Shown: positions 1 through 10,727, counted from the stretch's first letter. The stretch is DNA of 64,000 bases from Bacteroidales bacterium (GCA_016928305.1 JAFGKY010000114.1:1-64000), one strand, 5' to 3'. Numbers and translations are program-made. The notes: generated by a model from the letters alone, not told the origin.

Positions 1-1560
1 GATGGTGAAGTTGGCAGGGACAAGGGTAAGTGCCACATCTTCCGGCGTAGACAAGGTAACCTGACCGGTGATGACCGGCGGATCGTTCACCTCTGTTACC
101 GTAATGGGGATGGATTCCGAATCAGTTCCTCCGTTGCCGTCATCGGAGGCAATGGATACCGATGCACTTCCGGTAAAATTCAGTGTTCCTTTGAAATAAG
201 CATTGTTGAGAGCAGCATTGATATTGACAAGTGTGCCTATGTAAGAGAGTGAGGCAGTTCCGCTGCCTGATCCCGTCAGTCCGGTGGTGGTTGAAAGGGT
301 GAAGGTGCCGTTGGTTACAGTGATGGTGATGGATTGATTATCGTTATCAGCATCGCTGATAGAGATCAGGTTGCTGTTGGCAACATTGAATACAAGGTTG
401 ACATCTTCGGCAACAGTCTGGTCTTCGGGAACGGTGATAACTGGATTATCGTTTTCTGCTGTGAGGGTATATTCCGCATTATCTTCTGCATAAGCCCCAT
501 ATGGATCAGTTGCTCTGAAAGTAATGGTTTCACTTCCATTCCAGTTCACATCTGTTGCAGCAATGGTGGCTATATGTGTTGCAGGATCGATAGTAACGGT
601 CAGATTTGAGTTGCCGCTGTAAGTCCATGTAATCGATTCATCCGGATCCTGCGGATCAGAAACATATGCATCCAGTGTAACAGTAAAAGAACTTCCTTCC
701 GTATCTGAGTCATCGGGAATATCTGACAATAAAGGAATTGAAAAGTTATAGTTTTCCATGGCTGTATAACAGGAAGCCGCCATTTTAACATATCCCGATG
801 CAGCCGGGTGATATAAATCGATCATATCCCCTCCGTCGGCCTGATAACGATAATCAATGCCGGCCCCTGTTTCCATGTTAACCAGGACAATGCTGTCATT
901 TGTTCTGGAAGCTACCAAAGCATCAAGAAGTGTGTTATAGTAAGATGTTGGTGCATGATTACCGCTTGGATCTGTTCCCGCCCTGTTTATAATCCGGGCT
1001 AGGAAAACCGGAACGATTTTTCCGGAAGTTAACTCGTACACATCAACCAAATCAAGAATTTCCTCAACATCAGCAGCAAAACTAAGTGCCGAATCATTGT
1101 TCGACAGGTTGTTTGTACCAATATGAAGAATGACAACATCCGGATTGTAATATTCAAGATAGTTCTGATTGCAGGCGGGTAATACGCAAACGGGAGAACC
1201 GCTGCGATAATCTAATCCTGTTTGAAGCAGGAGCAGAAGTTGTTTGGTCGTTATGCCCGGGAATCCTGCATGGTCTGTATAATCGGTAGGAGTGGTTGGC
1301 AGACAACTGGCTCCTGAGTTTTCGCTTCCAACAAAATCAAAATCATAGCCGGCAGAAAGCAAATCCTGGTAAAGCTTACACCGATATGAAATCCGTTCGC
1401 TTGTGTCTCTTGTATCACCCGTATAATCGTCGAAGGTGATTGAATTACCCAGGGGCATTATCTTCAGGGGTGCTTGCGGGTATGCCTGAGCCATAATAAC
1501 GATAAGCAAAGGAAAGAAGACTTTCATGCGTCCGGGTAACAACAACAGGGTAGCTTTCAT
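1..1560 (-). CDS. SGNH/GDSL-type hydrolase with C-terminal cadherin/Ig-like repeats, secreted; 3' part truncated by window edge
   Basis: Hand translation of the minus strand from ATG at 1560 (alternative ATG at 1527) is open to position 1: signal peptide (..VFFPLLIVIMAQAYPQ), block I KIMPLGNSITFDD, block III LHIGTNNLSNND, block V DLYHPAASGY, then repeats ending EVNDPPVITG. Not in the ORF track, presumably because no stop lies in the window. Confidence 0.85.
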   Translation of the reverse strand, partial: MKATLLLLPGRMKVFFPLLIVIMAQAYPQAPLKIMPLGNSITFDDYTGDTRDTSERISYRCKLYQDLLSAGYDFDFVGSENSGASCLPTTPTDYTDHAGFPGITTKQLLLLLQTGLDYRSGSPVCVLPACNQNYLEYYNPDVVILHIGTNNLSNNDSALSFAADVEEILDLVDVYELTSGKIVPVFLARIINRAGTDPSGNHAPTSYYNTLLDALVASRTNDSIVLVNMETGAGIDYRYQADGGDMIDLYHPAASGYVKMAASCYTAMENYNFSIPLLSDIPDDSDTEGSSFTVTLDAYVSDPQDPDESITWTYSGNSNLTVTIDPATHIATIAATDVNWNGSETITFRATDPYGAYAEDNAEYTLTAENDNPVITVPEDQTVAEDVNLVFNVANSNLISISDADNDNQSITITVTNGTFTLSTTTGLTGSGSGTASLSYIGTLVNINAALNNAYFKGTLNFTGSASVSIASDDGNGGTDSESIPITVTEVNDPPVITGQVTLSTPEDVALTLVPANFTI

Positions 1561-1809
1561 GGCAGGGCGATTTTAGGTTGGAATAATCAGTATATCACAA
1601 TGAAGCCTCCATTTATTTATTGTAAAGATATAAAATATGAATAAATATTAAATTGGATCAGAACTCCTTTCAGAAGTCCCGGTATCAGTAATTAATGTTC
1701 ATACAACCATTAAAAATCCCCTGTTGAGATCCTCAGTGTATCAACAGGTTGATAAAGGCTATGTGAGATTTCGAACTGCCTGATTCTCATAATATACCAT
1801 GACAGTCTA

Positions 1810-4800
1810 CTATCGGGAAATCACCAGTTTTTGCAGTCCGATAAACTGATTATCGGATGTAATCCGTATGAAATAAAATCCATTCGGACAATCATCCATA
1901 GTTACTGCATATTGATTGGTACCGGGGAATAATTCTTTAGTCATAACCAGTTTTCCGTTGATATCGAAAAGGTCGATCCTGGCTTCTTTATTAAGCGTTT
2001 CATCAAATCTGAGGCAGGCTTCATTGTATACGGGATTTGGAAAGACTATGAAGCCGTTGCTGCTGTTACTGAGATGAATGGTATTATCTTTCTTGATACC
2101 CACGTGAAGATCGTATTTATCAATGGCTGCCTGGTAGACTTCCCGGGTTGATTCGTCCTGGATAAATGCTACGACCCTTATCTCATCGGTATTATATGTA
2201 TATTTCAGATTCCAGTTCTTGTTGATGACTACAGGATTCATTTCCGGATCCCAGTTGTTGGTGTATGAGGTACTGGAAAGTATCGTTTTCAATACACTTT
2301 CGAACAAGGTATCTCCGTTTGCCCCGGTTTCATCGGTCACCATCCGTTCAATAACGGCAATATGCAATGTTACCTGCTTATCCATAATCACCTCCAGGGG
2401 TCTGAACTCAACGATTACATTCAGGGAGTTATTTTGCAAAGTCGAGGTTATGTCCAGGCTGAATTTTGGTTTCAGCAGGGATTGTTTCTTCACAAATGTG
2501 GCTATGTCTTCATCAATATATTCAAATCTGAATTCGCCGGTTGTTCCCCCATTGAGGATGGACATCGGAACCGAGGTTAACTGATAAAATAATACGCGTG
2601 TACCCGGATCCACTTTGTTATGTTCATTAAAAGGATCAACACCCGGGAAGGAGGTGTGATACTGGATGTCAATAATATCCCAGGGGTTGAGGTTGGCAAG
2701 CGCATCCAGTGCTGAATCAGCCGACCGGGAGGTGAGGTCACTGGCATTGGTAAAATGTTCAATCAGAGAAATTTTGGAACGTTCAAGGATTTCCATATTG
2801 TCAAATGCGAAGCCATGGGTTCCTATGGCTGTTCCATCAGAGCCGTATGCTAAACGGAACTGGACGTTTTGCTTACCTTTCAGTTCATCAATACTGTGTC
2901 TTGCGGAAACGTATTTGCTATCCTGTTTTTGTGACCAACCAATAGGCTGCCCACCCGGATTTCCGGATATCTTATAATTGAGGTACCAGTTGATCCCGTC
3001 ATCCAGATCACCGATATTCTTCCATGATGTCATATCGTCGGACTTATATTGTAAAACGGCACCATCGCGTTCTTCTTCAAAATACCTCCATATATCGAAT
3101 TTAATCATAGGTTTTTTGATCCCATCGAAATCAAAGCATGGCGAAGTTATCCAGGATTGTTCCAGGGGAGCCCGGCCTGTTTCCTTATCCTTTGTAATGT
3201 CGGTCCACCATGCATATTCCCCCCTGGCAGCACCATTAAACCCTTTGCCGTATGCGTCGGGTTGTGGCAAACTAAGGTTCCATGAGTTAACAGCAGATAT
3301 ATCCTCATTATTGTCTTTAATCCATCCGGGTGCTCCACTTTCAAATCCTTCAAAATAAGATGCTCCTTCCACCAATGAATGCGTGGGTTTTAAAGGCAGG
3401 GTTTTTATGATTGTATCCGTGCAACCTTTGTTTGTGGTGACCATAAGTTCCACATCGTAATTATCCGGTTCAGTAAATGTATATTCAGCATTTTCTGTGT
3501 TGAAAGTGCTGTAGGTTATGCCGTTAAAAATTTTCCATTGGTACTGGGTAATGACACCTTCATTAAACCCTGACTCATTGGTAAATTCAATTTTCTTTCC
3601 TTCATGGAAACATTCACTATTCCATGAGAAATCAGCAGTAGGTTTGTCACCGAAGTAAAATGTAATCTCACGTTCACTGCTGCATCCTTGTATAGTGGTT
3701 GCCGTCAGTTTTACATCCCTTCTTTCGGCCTTTTTATAAAGATGTTTCGGATTTTTGAGGGTAGAATAATTGTCACCTCCGCTTGCCTGGTCATCATCGA
3801 AGTACCATAACCACGCCTGGATCGGATCCGTTGAAGTGGTCAGGTTGATAAATGCCGTGGAATCTGTGATGCCAGCGTAAATACATGTATCTCCAACGGT
3901 GAAATTGGTATTGGGAACATCGTATATGGTTAACGCTTTGAAAATCCTGTTATAGCATCCTTTCGGTGCTGTGAATGTATAGAAGACAGTATCCGGACTC
4001 GATTGTGCCAACTGTGGATTATAATAGAATCCTGAAATAATATTGCCGGTGACAGCCGGGCCTGTAAAAACACCTTCGAGGGGATTTGCTGTCAGCTTTA
4101 CCTGATCATTATCATGGCAGAATGAAACATAATCGAAATTAACAAATTCCAGATCAGGAACAAACTCAACTTCAAAACGTTCCTGGACACTAAACGGCAT
4201 TCCTTCATCGTAATATTCATAGGTTACGGTATAGTATCCTCCGTTCAATTGTGACGGGTCAATCGTAGCGGTGTTATCACCATTGTCAACCAGGCCTGTT
4301 TCTGCACTGATGGTAAATGTGCCAATAACGTTTGCAATATTGTTAGCGACAATAGTAAAGCATGAATCATTGGAACAAAATAGTTTCTTCGTATCGTTTT
4401 CAGGGAATGTGATTTCGGCATTGGCAGACATCACGGTAACGATGGCTGTGTCATATCCGTAACATCCTGTCGCAGGATCGCGGAATGAATATATAAAGGT
4501 ATGTACACCAATTCCATAGTAATAGGGAGAGAAGTAGTTCGTATCATTGATTTCCCATAAAGGAGGAGTAAAAGAGCCGTTTTCAGGATTGCCGAATACC
4601 GGAATTAAACTTTTATCGTCTTTATTATAGGCGGGTACAAGTCCTGAAATAGTTACTACCGGCGCAGGTGTGACGGTTACCTGGGCATTGCCCGAAACGG
4701 TTCCATTACAGTATTTGTCCGAAACGCTTACCAGGGTATAGGTGCCTTCCTGGATTACCGGTATAAACCGGGGTGAAGATGTGACATTTTCTATGGTGGA

Positions 4801-7800
4801 AGGAACTTCGGTGCCACGGTGGTAACTGAATGTCCATGGAGCAGCACCGGTAAGTGTTACCCGGAGATTCGCTTCAGTATGTTCGCAAATGGAGCCGGTT
4901 CCCGAAATCGTTGCTGTAGGAACCGCATAGTGCACTACGGTAGCTGTTCCTGATACACAACCGTTTCTGATCTGGTCAGTGACTTCAGACAGGGTATAGA
5001 TACCATTACCAACAACTTTTAATGCATAATCTGATTCTAAAATATCATCGATCGTTTCTACATATATACCGTTGCGCAAATAAGTTATACTGAATGGCGC
5101 TATTCCGGTAAGCTGCACCCGAAGGGTTGCCGTATCACCCGGACATGTGGTGTCCACACCGGAAAGCACAGCTTTGGGAGAGGTTATTTCAGTTATTACA
5201 GCTGTTCCGGAACCGGTGGTATCGCCCGTACAAAATTGATCGTAAAGACTGGCTACCGTATAGTTACCTGTTTTGCTGACATTGATGTCAAACGGATCTG
5301 CAGTGATATCCGTATAGGTTGTGTCATCCTCATTCCTCATCAAAACAAAGGTCCACGGAGCTGTACCTGTGAAATCCAGGGTAAGGCGAGTGGTAACATC
5401 CGGACATATAAAGGCAGAACCGGTTAATTTTACAGTCGTTGCAGGACGTACGGTAATGGTGGCTGAACCGTAAACAAGACCTTCGGTATAATTCAGATCG
5501 GCTACGTTAATAACGGTATAGGTACCGGCAATGCTGGTAAAAAAACTATACGGAGATTCGGAGATGCCTGAAATTACAGTGTCTCTCGGCAGGGGACCAC
5601 CGGTTCTTTGGATTGTGATTGTCCAAGCAGGTTCACCGGTGAGATCTACCTCAATGGTATCTTTCTGATAGGAACAAATAATGCCTCCTCCGCTTATAGT
5701 GGCAGTTGGAACATAACTGATTGTGCGGGTCTGGATATTGCTATAGGCTGTACCATCAGATACACGGAACTCCACTGTTCTCGGAGTGGTATTTGGATTG
5801 TCCGGATTAATATTCTCATACTGCACACTTCTCAGGGCGGTCCGGTAATTTGCCAATGATGCCGTACCGATAAGTGACAATACACCTGAACCTGTATTAT
5901 AGTTTCCATTAATACCATTTGCGTTGGTATACCTTAACCTGTCCTCTGCACTTTGGCGGTTGGTGATGGTAACAGTGGCTGAAGCAAGGGTGACATTATC
6001 GGTATCGGATACGGATATTGTGGAGGTAATATTTGCAGGGCCTGAACCGGCTATATAGGACAGCGGTGTTTCTTCAATACCCGATAATACAGGTGCATCG
6101 TTAACCGGTATTACGGTTATATCCCGGGTCAGGGTGTTGCTGGGATCATCCCCGTCGTTAACCGTGAAAGATACGGTACGGGTTAACGCGGAAGGGTTCT
6201 CGCTTGTATTCTGATAGCGAACGTTACGCAATGCAGTGCGGTAATTGGCCAACAGTGAATGGCCGGATAAGGAAAGCATGCCTGTGGTCTGATTCCATAT
6301 GCCTGTTATACCATTGGCACTTGTAAAAGAAAGCGTGTCCTCTCCGTTCTGGTAATTAGTGGTAATCTGAACGGTGGCTGATTCAAGGTGAGTATCGTCA
6401 TCATCACTGATATCCAGGGTTGCTGTTATAGTTGTTGGTGCGGCATTTTCGGTGTATGCCAGCGGGGCTGTTTCAAGGTTACTTAATTCAGGAGGATCGT
6501 TAAGGGAACCCACAACAATGTTTCTTGACTGTAGGTTGCTGTTTTCGATACCATCGTTTACCCGGAAGGTAATCGTTCGTGTGGTGGCCGTGGGATTTTC
6601 GCTGGTATTTTCGTATTTCACATTCCGAAGGGCAGCCTGATAGTTTGCAACCAGTGAATTACCTGTTAGAGCCAGTGTACCTGTTCCAGGATACCAGGTA
6701 CCTGTTATACCATTAGCATTGGTAAATAATAAAGTGTCTTCACCGGATTGATAACCCGGACCAATAACAACAGTTGCCGATTGAAGGTTGGTATTATCAA
6801 CATCAGCCACAGAAAGCGTTGCAGTGATATTCACTGCCCCGTCACCTTCACTATAAGCAAGATTTGAGGTTTCAATGCCCGATAATAAGGGGGCATCGTC
6901 CACCGGGGTAACCGTAATATTGCGGGTTTCTGTATTGCTGTTTGCATCTCCGTCATATACTGTAAACGATACCGTACGTACCTGGGTAGTAGGATTGTCA
7001 CTGGTGTCCTGGTAAGAAACGTTCCTCAATGCCGTGATATAGTTGTCCAGGGTGGTTGAACCCGTGAGATTAAGTCTGCCACTGGCCGGAATCCAGGTCC
7101 CTGTGATATATGGGGTATTGGTAAAAGCAAGGATGTCCTGCCCGTACTGGTAATTTGAACTGATCCGGACAACAGCCGATTCAATATTTGTATCGTCTGC
7201 ATCGGTAATAGTTATCAGATCCGATATGTCCACAGCAGGATTATCTTCAGTATAGGAAAGTACAGAGCCTTCAAGGTTATCCAGAATCGGGGCATCGTTT
7301 ACCGCCATAATGGTGATGGTAAAGGGTAAAGTATTGCTGTCATCGTCACCGTCGTTTACTAAAAAAGAGACGGTACGCTGCAACGTTGAAGGATTATCAC
7401 TGGTATTCTGGTAGGTAACGCTTCTCAGTACTGTTCGATAAATAGTCAGACTGGCAGATCCGGACAAGTAAAGAGTACCATCTTCGACTTCAAAATAACC
7501 GGAAACGCCTCCGGTACTTGTGAAGGCAAGGGAATCACAGTCTATCTGATAACCTGAAGTTATGGACACAGTGGCCGATTCCATATTTACATCATCGACA
7601 TCGGTAACTGTGATAGAATTCGTAATTTGAACAGGGTCATCACCTTCGGTGTAATTGATTGAAGTTGAACTGATAGCTGCCAGCACGGGTGGGTTATTTA
7701 CAGGTGTAACTGTAATATCACGGGATACAGTATTGCTGTAATATAAACCATCATAAACAGTAAAAGATACGATTCGTTTTACAGATGAAGGATTTTCACT

Positions 7801-8175
7801 TGTATTCCGGTAAGTAATGCTTCTAAGGGTTGCCTGATAGTTTTCAATACTGGCAATTCCGCTGAGACTAAGAATTCCGGTGCCGGCATTCCATGAACCG
7901 GATATGCCCCCATAGCCGGTAAATGTTAGAACATCTTCGGTACTCTGACAATTTGTTACTGTTATGGTAGCCGATACCAGGTTGCCGTCACCATCCTTAA
8001 CAGTGATGGAACCGGTTATCTGAACGGCACCGTCGCCTTCGGTGTAACTAAGTGCAGAAGATTCAATATCACCTAATTCCGGGGCCACCTGTGCATAGCT
8101 CCCAACAGAAAATGACAGGGTGAAAAGGAAAAGCAATGAATACAGCCTGGGTATCCGCAATAGTGTGACTTTCAT
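1810..8175 (-). CDS. Giant secreted multi-repeat surface protein (6 cadherin-like repeats, about 4 smaller Ig-like repeats, PKD-like region, Omp28-like domain, T9SS type A sorting domain)
   Basis: 2121-aa ORF; signal peptide; repeats of form YTEGDGAVxITxxITVxDxDxxxxxSATVxI...VNDAPVL; C-terminus VFPNPVYNEACLRFDE...NGFYFIRITSDNQFIGLQKLVISR typical of a T9SS CTD. Confidence 0.9.
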   Translation of the reverse strand: MKVTLLRIPRLYSLLFLFTLSFSVGSYAQVAPELGDIESSALSYTEGDGAVQITGSITVKDGDGNLVSATITVTNCQSTEDVLTFTGYGGISGSWNAGTGILSLSGIASIENYQATLRSITYRNTSENPSSVKRIVSFTVYDGLYYSNTVSRDITVTPVNNPPVLAAISSTSINYTEGDDPVQITNSITVTDVDDVNMESATVSITSGYQIDCDSLAFTSTGGVSGYFEVEDGTLYLSGSASLTIYRTVLRSVTYQNTSDNPSTLQRTVSFLVNDGDDDSNTLPFTITIMAVNDAPILDNLEGSVLSYTEDNPAVDISDLITITDADDTNIESAVVRISSNYQYGQDILAFTNTPYITGTWIPASGRLNLTGSTTLDNYITALRNVSYQDTSDNPTTQVRTVSFTVYDGDANSNTETRNITVTPVDDAPLLSGIETSNLAYSEGDGAVNITATLSVADVDNTNLQSATVVIGPGYQSGEDTLLFTNANGITGTWYPGTGTLALTGNSLVANYQAALRNVKYENTSENPTATTRTITFRVNDGIENSNLQSRNIVVGSLNDPPELSNLETAPLAYTENAAPTTITATLDISDDDDTHLESATVQITTNYQNGEDTLSFTSANGITGIWNQTTGMLSLSGHSLLANYRTALRNVRYQNTSENPSALTRTVSFTVNDGDDPSNTLTRDITVIPVNDAPVLSGIEETPLSYIAGSGPANITSTISVSDTDNVTLASATVTITNRQSAEDRLRYTNANGINGNYNTGSGVLSLIGTASLANYRTALRSVQYENINPDNPNTTPRTVEFRVSDGTAYSNIQTRTISYVPTATISGGGIICSYQKDTIEVDLTGEPAWTITIQRTGGPLPRDTVISGISESPYSFFTSIAGTYTVINVADLNYTEGLVYGSATITVRPATTVKLTGSAFICPDVTTRLTLDFTGTAPWTFVLMRNEDDTTYTDITADPFDINVSKTGNYTVASLYDQFCTGDTTGSGTAVITEITSPKAVLSGVDTTCPGDTATLRVQLTGIAPFSITYLRNGIYVETIDDILESDYALKVVGNGIYTLSEVTDQIRNGCVSGTATVVHYAVPTATISGTGSICEHTEANLRVTLTGAAPWTFSYHRGTEVPSTIENVTSSPRFIPVIQEGTYTLVSVSDKYCNGTVSGNAQVTVTPAPVVTISGLVPAYNKDDKSLIPVFGNPENGSFTPPLWEINDTNYFSPYYYGIGVHTFIYSFRDPATGCYGYDTAIVTVMSANAEITFPENDTKKLFCSNDSCFTIVANNIANVIGTFTISAETGLVDNGDNTATIDPSQLNGGYYTVTYEYYDEGMPFSVQERFEVEFVPDLEFVNFDYVSFCHDNDQVKLTANPLEGVFTGPAVTGNIISGFYYNPQLAQSSPDTVFYTFTAPKGCYNRIFKALTIYDVPNTNFTVGDTCIYAGITDSTAFINLTTSTDPIQAWLWYFDDDQASGGDNYSTLKNPKHLYKKAERRDVKLTATTIQGCSSEREITFYFGDKPTADFSWNSECFHEGKKIEFTNESGFNEGVITQYQWKIFNGITYSTFNTENAEYTFTEPDNYDVELMVTTNKGCTDTIIKTLPLKPTHSLVEGASYFEGFESGAPGWIKDNNEDISAVNSWNLSLPQPDAYGKGFNGAARGEYAWWTDITKDKETGRAPLEQSWITSPCFDFDGIKKPMIKFDIWRYFEEERDGAVLQYKSDDMTSWKNIGDLDDGINWYLNYKISGNPGGQPIGWSQKQDSKYVSARHSIDELKGKQNVQFRLAYGSDGTAIGTHGFAFDNMEILERSKISLIEHFTNASDLTSRSADSALDALANLNPWDIIDIQYHTSFPGVDPFNEHNKVDPGTRVLFYQLTSVPMSILNGGTTGEFRFEYIDEDIATFVKKQSLLKPKFSLDITSTLQNNSLNVIVEFRPLEVIMDKQVTLHIAVIERMVTDETGANGDTLFESVLKTILSSTSYTNNWDPEMNPVVINKNWNLKYTYNTDEIRVVAFIQDESTREVYQAAIDKYDLHVGIKKDNTIHLSNSSNGFIVFPNPVYNEACLRFDETLNKEARIDLFDINGKLVMTKELFPGTNQYAVTMDDCPNGFYFIRITSDNQFIGLQKLVISR
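4650..5705 (-). repeat. About four tandem protein repeats of roughly 85-90 aa, second repeat class
   Basis: Recurring pattern (A/V)xISGxGxIC....L.V.LTGxAPWTxxxxR...GxYTVxxVxDxxCxGxxxGxAxVTV; boundaries approximate. Confidence 0.7.
5706..8085 (-). repeat. Six tandem protein repeats of about 132 aa (cadherin-like)
   Basis: Units begin APELGDIESSALSYTEGDG, PPVLAAISSTSINYTEGDD, APILDNLEGSVLSYTEDNP, APLLSGIETSNLAYSEGDG, PPELSNLETAPLAYTENAA, APVLSGIEETPLSYIAGSG; boundaries approximate. Confidence 0.85.
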
Positions 8176-8419
8176 ACCGGTATTATTTTACATTGTAAAA
8201 CGATTCAAAAAAATACGTCATCCGTTGTATCCAGACAAAAAACAAATCCGGAAATAATTCAGAATTTGTTTCTGTCACCCCATCAGGGCAACACATGAAT
8301 TTATATTTGGTAAAAGTACAAAAATGATGTGTACAATGTAACCAGAATTTGATGAACGGCTCCGAATATAATTTGAATACCCGTTTTTACGGAAGGAAAA
8401 ACCTGCTTCAGGGAGAATA

Positions 8420-9640
8420 TCAGAATTTTCCTCCGGCTTTGGTTTTGATAAATGTCATGCTGCTGAAGTTGTTGCTCAGGTTAGTGCCGGAAATAATAAA
8501 ACCTCCGTCGGATGAAAAGCCAAATGACTGGCTTTCCATTTGACTTGACCCGCCAATCGTCATGTATTGCTGACTTTCATCCTCTAATGTAGAGGTAATA
8601 ATAGAAATAATACTGGTCTTGTCACCATTTGACCAGGTTGACAAAATATGAATTTTGTTGTCTTCAGACTGTATGCAGGTACCTTTGTCAACACCTGAAT
8701 TATTAAAGCTCCTGGTCCATTCCCTTTCATATCGTACCTTATTATCATCAGCGTATACTTTTTTAATTTTATAAAGGAGGACGTCTGTTTCTCCTGCAAT
8801 ATCAGAAGTGGTACCGCAAATTAAGTAAGTGTTATCAGTAAATACTGTTAATGAAATGGCTTCTTCGTTTGCATTGTTTTCTGACTCTTCCCATGCTTCT
8901 GCCCTATAATCGTTAGTTATGAGTCGTATAAAGGAATGTTTAACGGGAAAAGATGAGTTAAAAAAATTTGAGATGCCGGCCACCAGCCAGCCATCATCGA
9001 TACGTTGTACATAGCTTGCTTCGTCAACATCCGTAGGCCCCCCAATTTTTATAGGTTGGTATGAGTTTATCTGATTGCCTTTTTGATCCACCATATATAT
9101 CCATATTTGTTTGGACATACCGGATAAGTCGGTCACGGTTGAATATCCAGCCATCATAATATCCCCGTTTTCGTTCAGATCGAACCATTTTCCTTCATCA
9201 TCCTTATTTTCTCCACCATCATAAGATTTTGTCCAAATGGTATCTCCCAGGTGATCCGTACGGATCAGCCAGATATCCTTATCATTGGTTCCTGTTGTTT
9301 TCTGTGTGGAACCAAGTATTATAAATCCTCCGCCGGAAGCAGGTTTAATACAATACCCCCGGTCATCTTTTGATTTTCCGATGAGTTTGGCCGATTGAAC
9401 CGAATTTCCATAGGCATCGGTGATGATCAGACAGATCTCCCATCCCTGTAATTCAGTTTTGGTATTACCCAGGAATGCGTATCCTCCGTCACTAATTTCA
9501 CATACGCCTGCACCTTCATTAACCTGGTTGAATGCATAGTATTTTATGAATGATTCAGATTGTTCAGTGCTGATATTATAATTATCACATGAAAACAACA
9601 AGGGTGTCAGGATTATTGCAGTATGTATGTAGCCTTTCAT
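8420..9640 (-). CDS. Lipoprotein with predicted beta-propeller-like repeats
   Basis: N-term MKGYIHTAIILTPLLFSCDN (lipobox LFSC); repeated DGGYAFLGNT / GGGFIILGST / DGGFIISGTN motifs. Confidence 0.75.
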   Translation of the reverse strand: MKGYIHTAIILTPLLFSCDNYNISTEQSESFIKYYAFNQVNEGAGVCEISDGGYAFLGNTKTELQGWEICLIITDAYGNSVQSAKLIGKSKDDRGYCIKPASGGGFIILGSTQKTTGTNDKDIWLIRTDHLGDTIWTKSYDGGENKDDEGKWFDLNENGDIMMAGYSTVTDLSGMSKQIWIYMVDQKGNQINSYQPIKIGGPTDVDEASYVQRIDDGWLVAGISNFFNSSFPVKHSFIRLITNDYRAEAWEESENNANEEAISLTVFTDNTYLICGTTSDIAGETDVLLYKIKKVYADDNKVRYEREWTRSFNNSGVDKGTCIQSEDNKIHILSTWSNGDKTSIISIITSTLEDESQQYMTIGGSSQMESQSFGFSSDGGFIISGTNLSNNFSSMTFIKTKAGGKF

Positions 9641-9644
9641 TGTG

Positions 9645-10715
9645 TTACTTTTGTTTTTTCGGACTGTAAAATGAAAAATAATAGCCTATCGATAAAGTGA
9701 AGGTATGAAGGCTGAAATCATCATCCTGGTATTTATACTGGCTTAATGCATAGGTATTTTCAAAACGCTTATCAGGCAGGACAATATTATTGATCCCGAA
9801 ATTATACTGAAGATCAACAGCCAGAAATCCCCTCGGGATTTTATAATGCAATCCCATTCCTGCTATTGCGCTATAATACAGGGAATTACGATAATCTTTC
9901 AGATCTGTGCTTTCACCTGTGGAAGGTTGTTTGTTAATGGTACTGGAGGGGGTACCGGAAATCGTAAGTATATAATTAACGGATGCTCCGGCACGGAGGA
10001 AATAAAGCAATTTTCCGTTGTTAATCTCATAGAGGACCGAAACAGGGAAAGTAATTTTTTGCAGTTTTTCCTTAAAGGTATAAGCTTCCTTGTATACTGT
10101 CCCGTCTTCTCTTGGAATCGTATTTTCATCCGTAAAAGAATATTGATGCTGGGCAAAATGCAGTTCCATGTTGAGCATCAGCCGTTTTCCAAGATACCTT
10201 CCTGCTCCTATGCCTGCCTGATATCCCGTACCGGAAGCATTGCTTAATTCGGTGGTATGTTTATCCAGCATTGAATAAGGTTTTATAATGCGGGGATTGG
10301 TAAGGTTGATCCCGGCTATCAGACCAAACGAAAATTCGGATGTAGTACGATACGATTCGAAGAGATGAATAAACTCCACCGGATCATTCGGCATGATCTC
10401 ATATTCGGGATATTTCTTCAGGAACTCAGTCATGGTCCTTTCTGCGTCAAACTGATTGTCATCGAACAGATAGGCCAATATAAGCAATTTGTAAGCTTCA
10501 ATTTTTTGTGTACGGGTAAAGCCTTCCTGCATGCAGGAAGCGAGCATTTTGGGAATTTCGTCGATCATACCGAGGTCATAAAGATTTCTGGCTTCCTGCA
10601 ATGTTTTAGAGCAATCTTTTTGTGCCTGCGAAGACAGGGAAATACCAATAAACAACAGTACCAACAGGTACCCGGAAAAGTTTTTTGTAAATGAGGATTT
10701 GGTTAACAGGGGCAT
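9645..10715 (-). CDS. PorT-like outer membrane beta-barrel protein with N-terminal helical (TPR-like) segment
   Basis: Signal peptide, KDCSKTLQEARNLYDLGMIDEIP helical segment, then alternating aromatic strands ending FTLSIGYYFSFYS. Confidence 0.75.
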   Translation of the reverse strand: MPLLTKSSFTKNFSGYLLVLLFIGISLSSQAQKDCSKTLQEARNLYDLGMIDEIPKMLASCMQEGFTRTQKIEAYKLLILAYLFDDNQFDAERTMTEFLKKYPEYEIMPNDPVEFIHLFESYRTTSEFSFGLIAGINLTNPRIIKPYSMLDKHTTELSNASGTGYQAGIGAGRYLGKRLMLNMELHFAQHQYSFTDENTIPREDGTVYKEAYTFKEKLQKITFPVSVLYEINNGKLLYFLRAGASVNYILTISGTPSSTINKQPSTGESTDLKDYRNSLYYSAIAGMGLHYKIPRGFLAVDLQYNFGINNIVLPDKRFENTYALSQYKYQDDDFSLHTFTLSIGYYFSFYSPKKQK

Positions 10716-10727
10716 TATCGTTGGGTA

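Noticed and set aside
334-609. Plus-strand ORF 91 aa
   Set aside because: Antisense to the well-supported SGNH hydrolase/cadherin-repeat frame; low-complexity translation with no recognisable family.
2219-3358. Several plus-strand ORFs (121, 103, 126 aa) inside the giant gene
   Set aside because: Shadow ORFs opposite a coherent T9SS protein; no signal peptide or domain pattern.
5706-8085. Regular ~400-bp periodicity considered as CRISPR or satellite DNA
   Set aside because: Period corresponds to 132-aa coding repeats in an uninterrupted frame; units are diverged at DNA level and there is no spacer structure.
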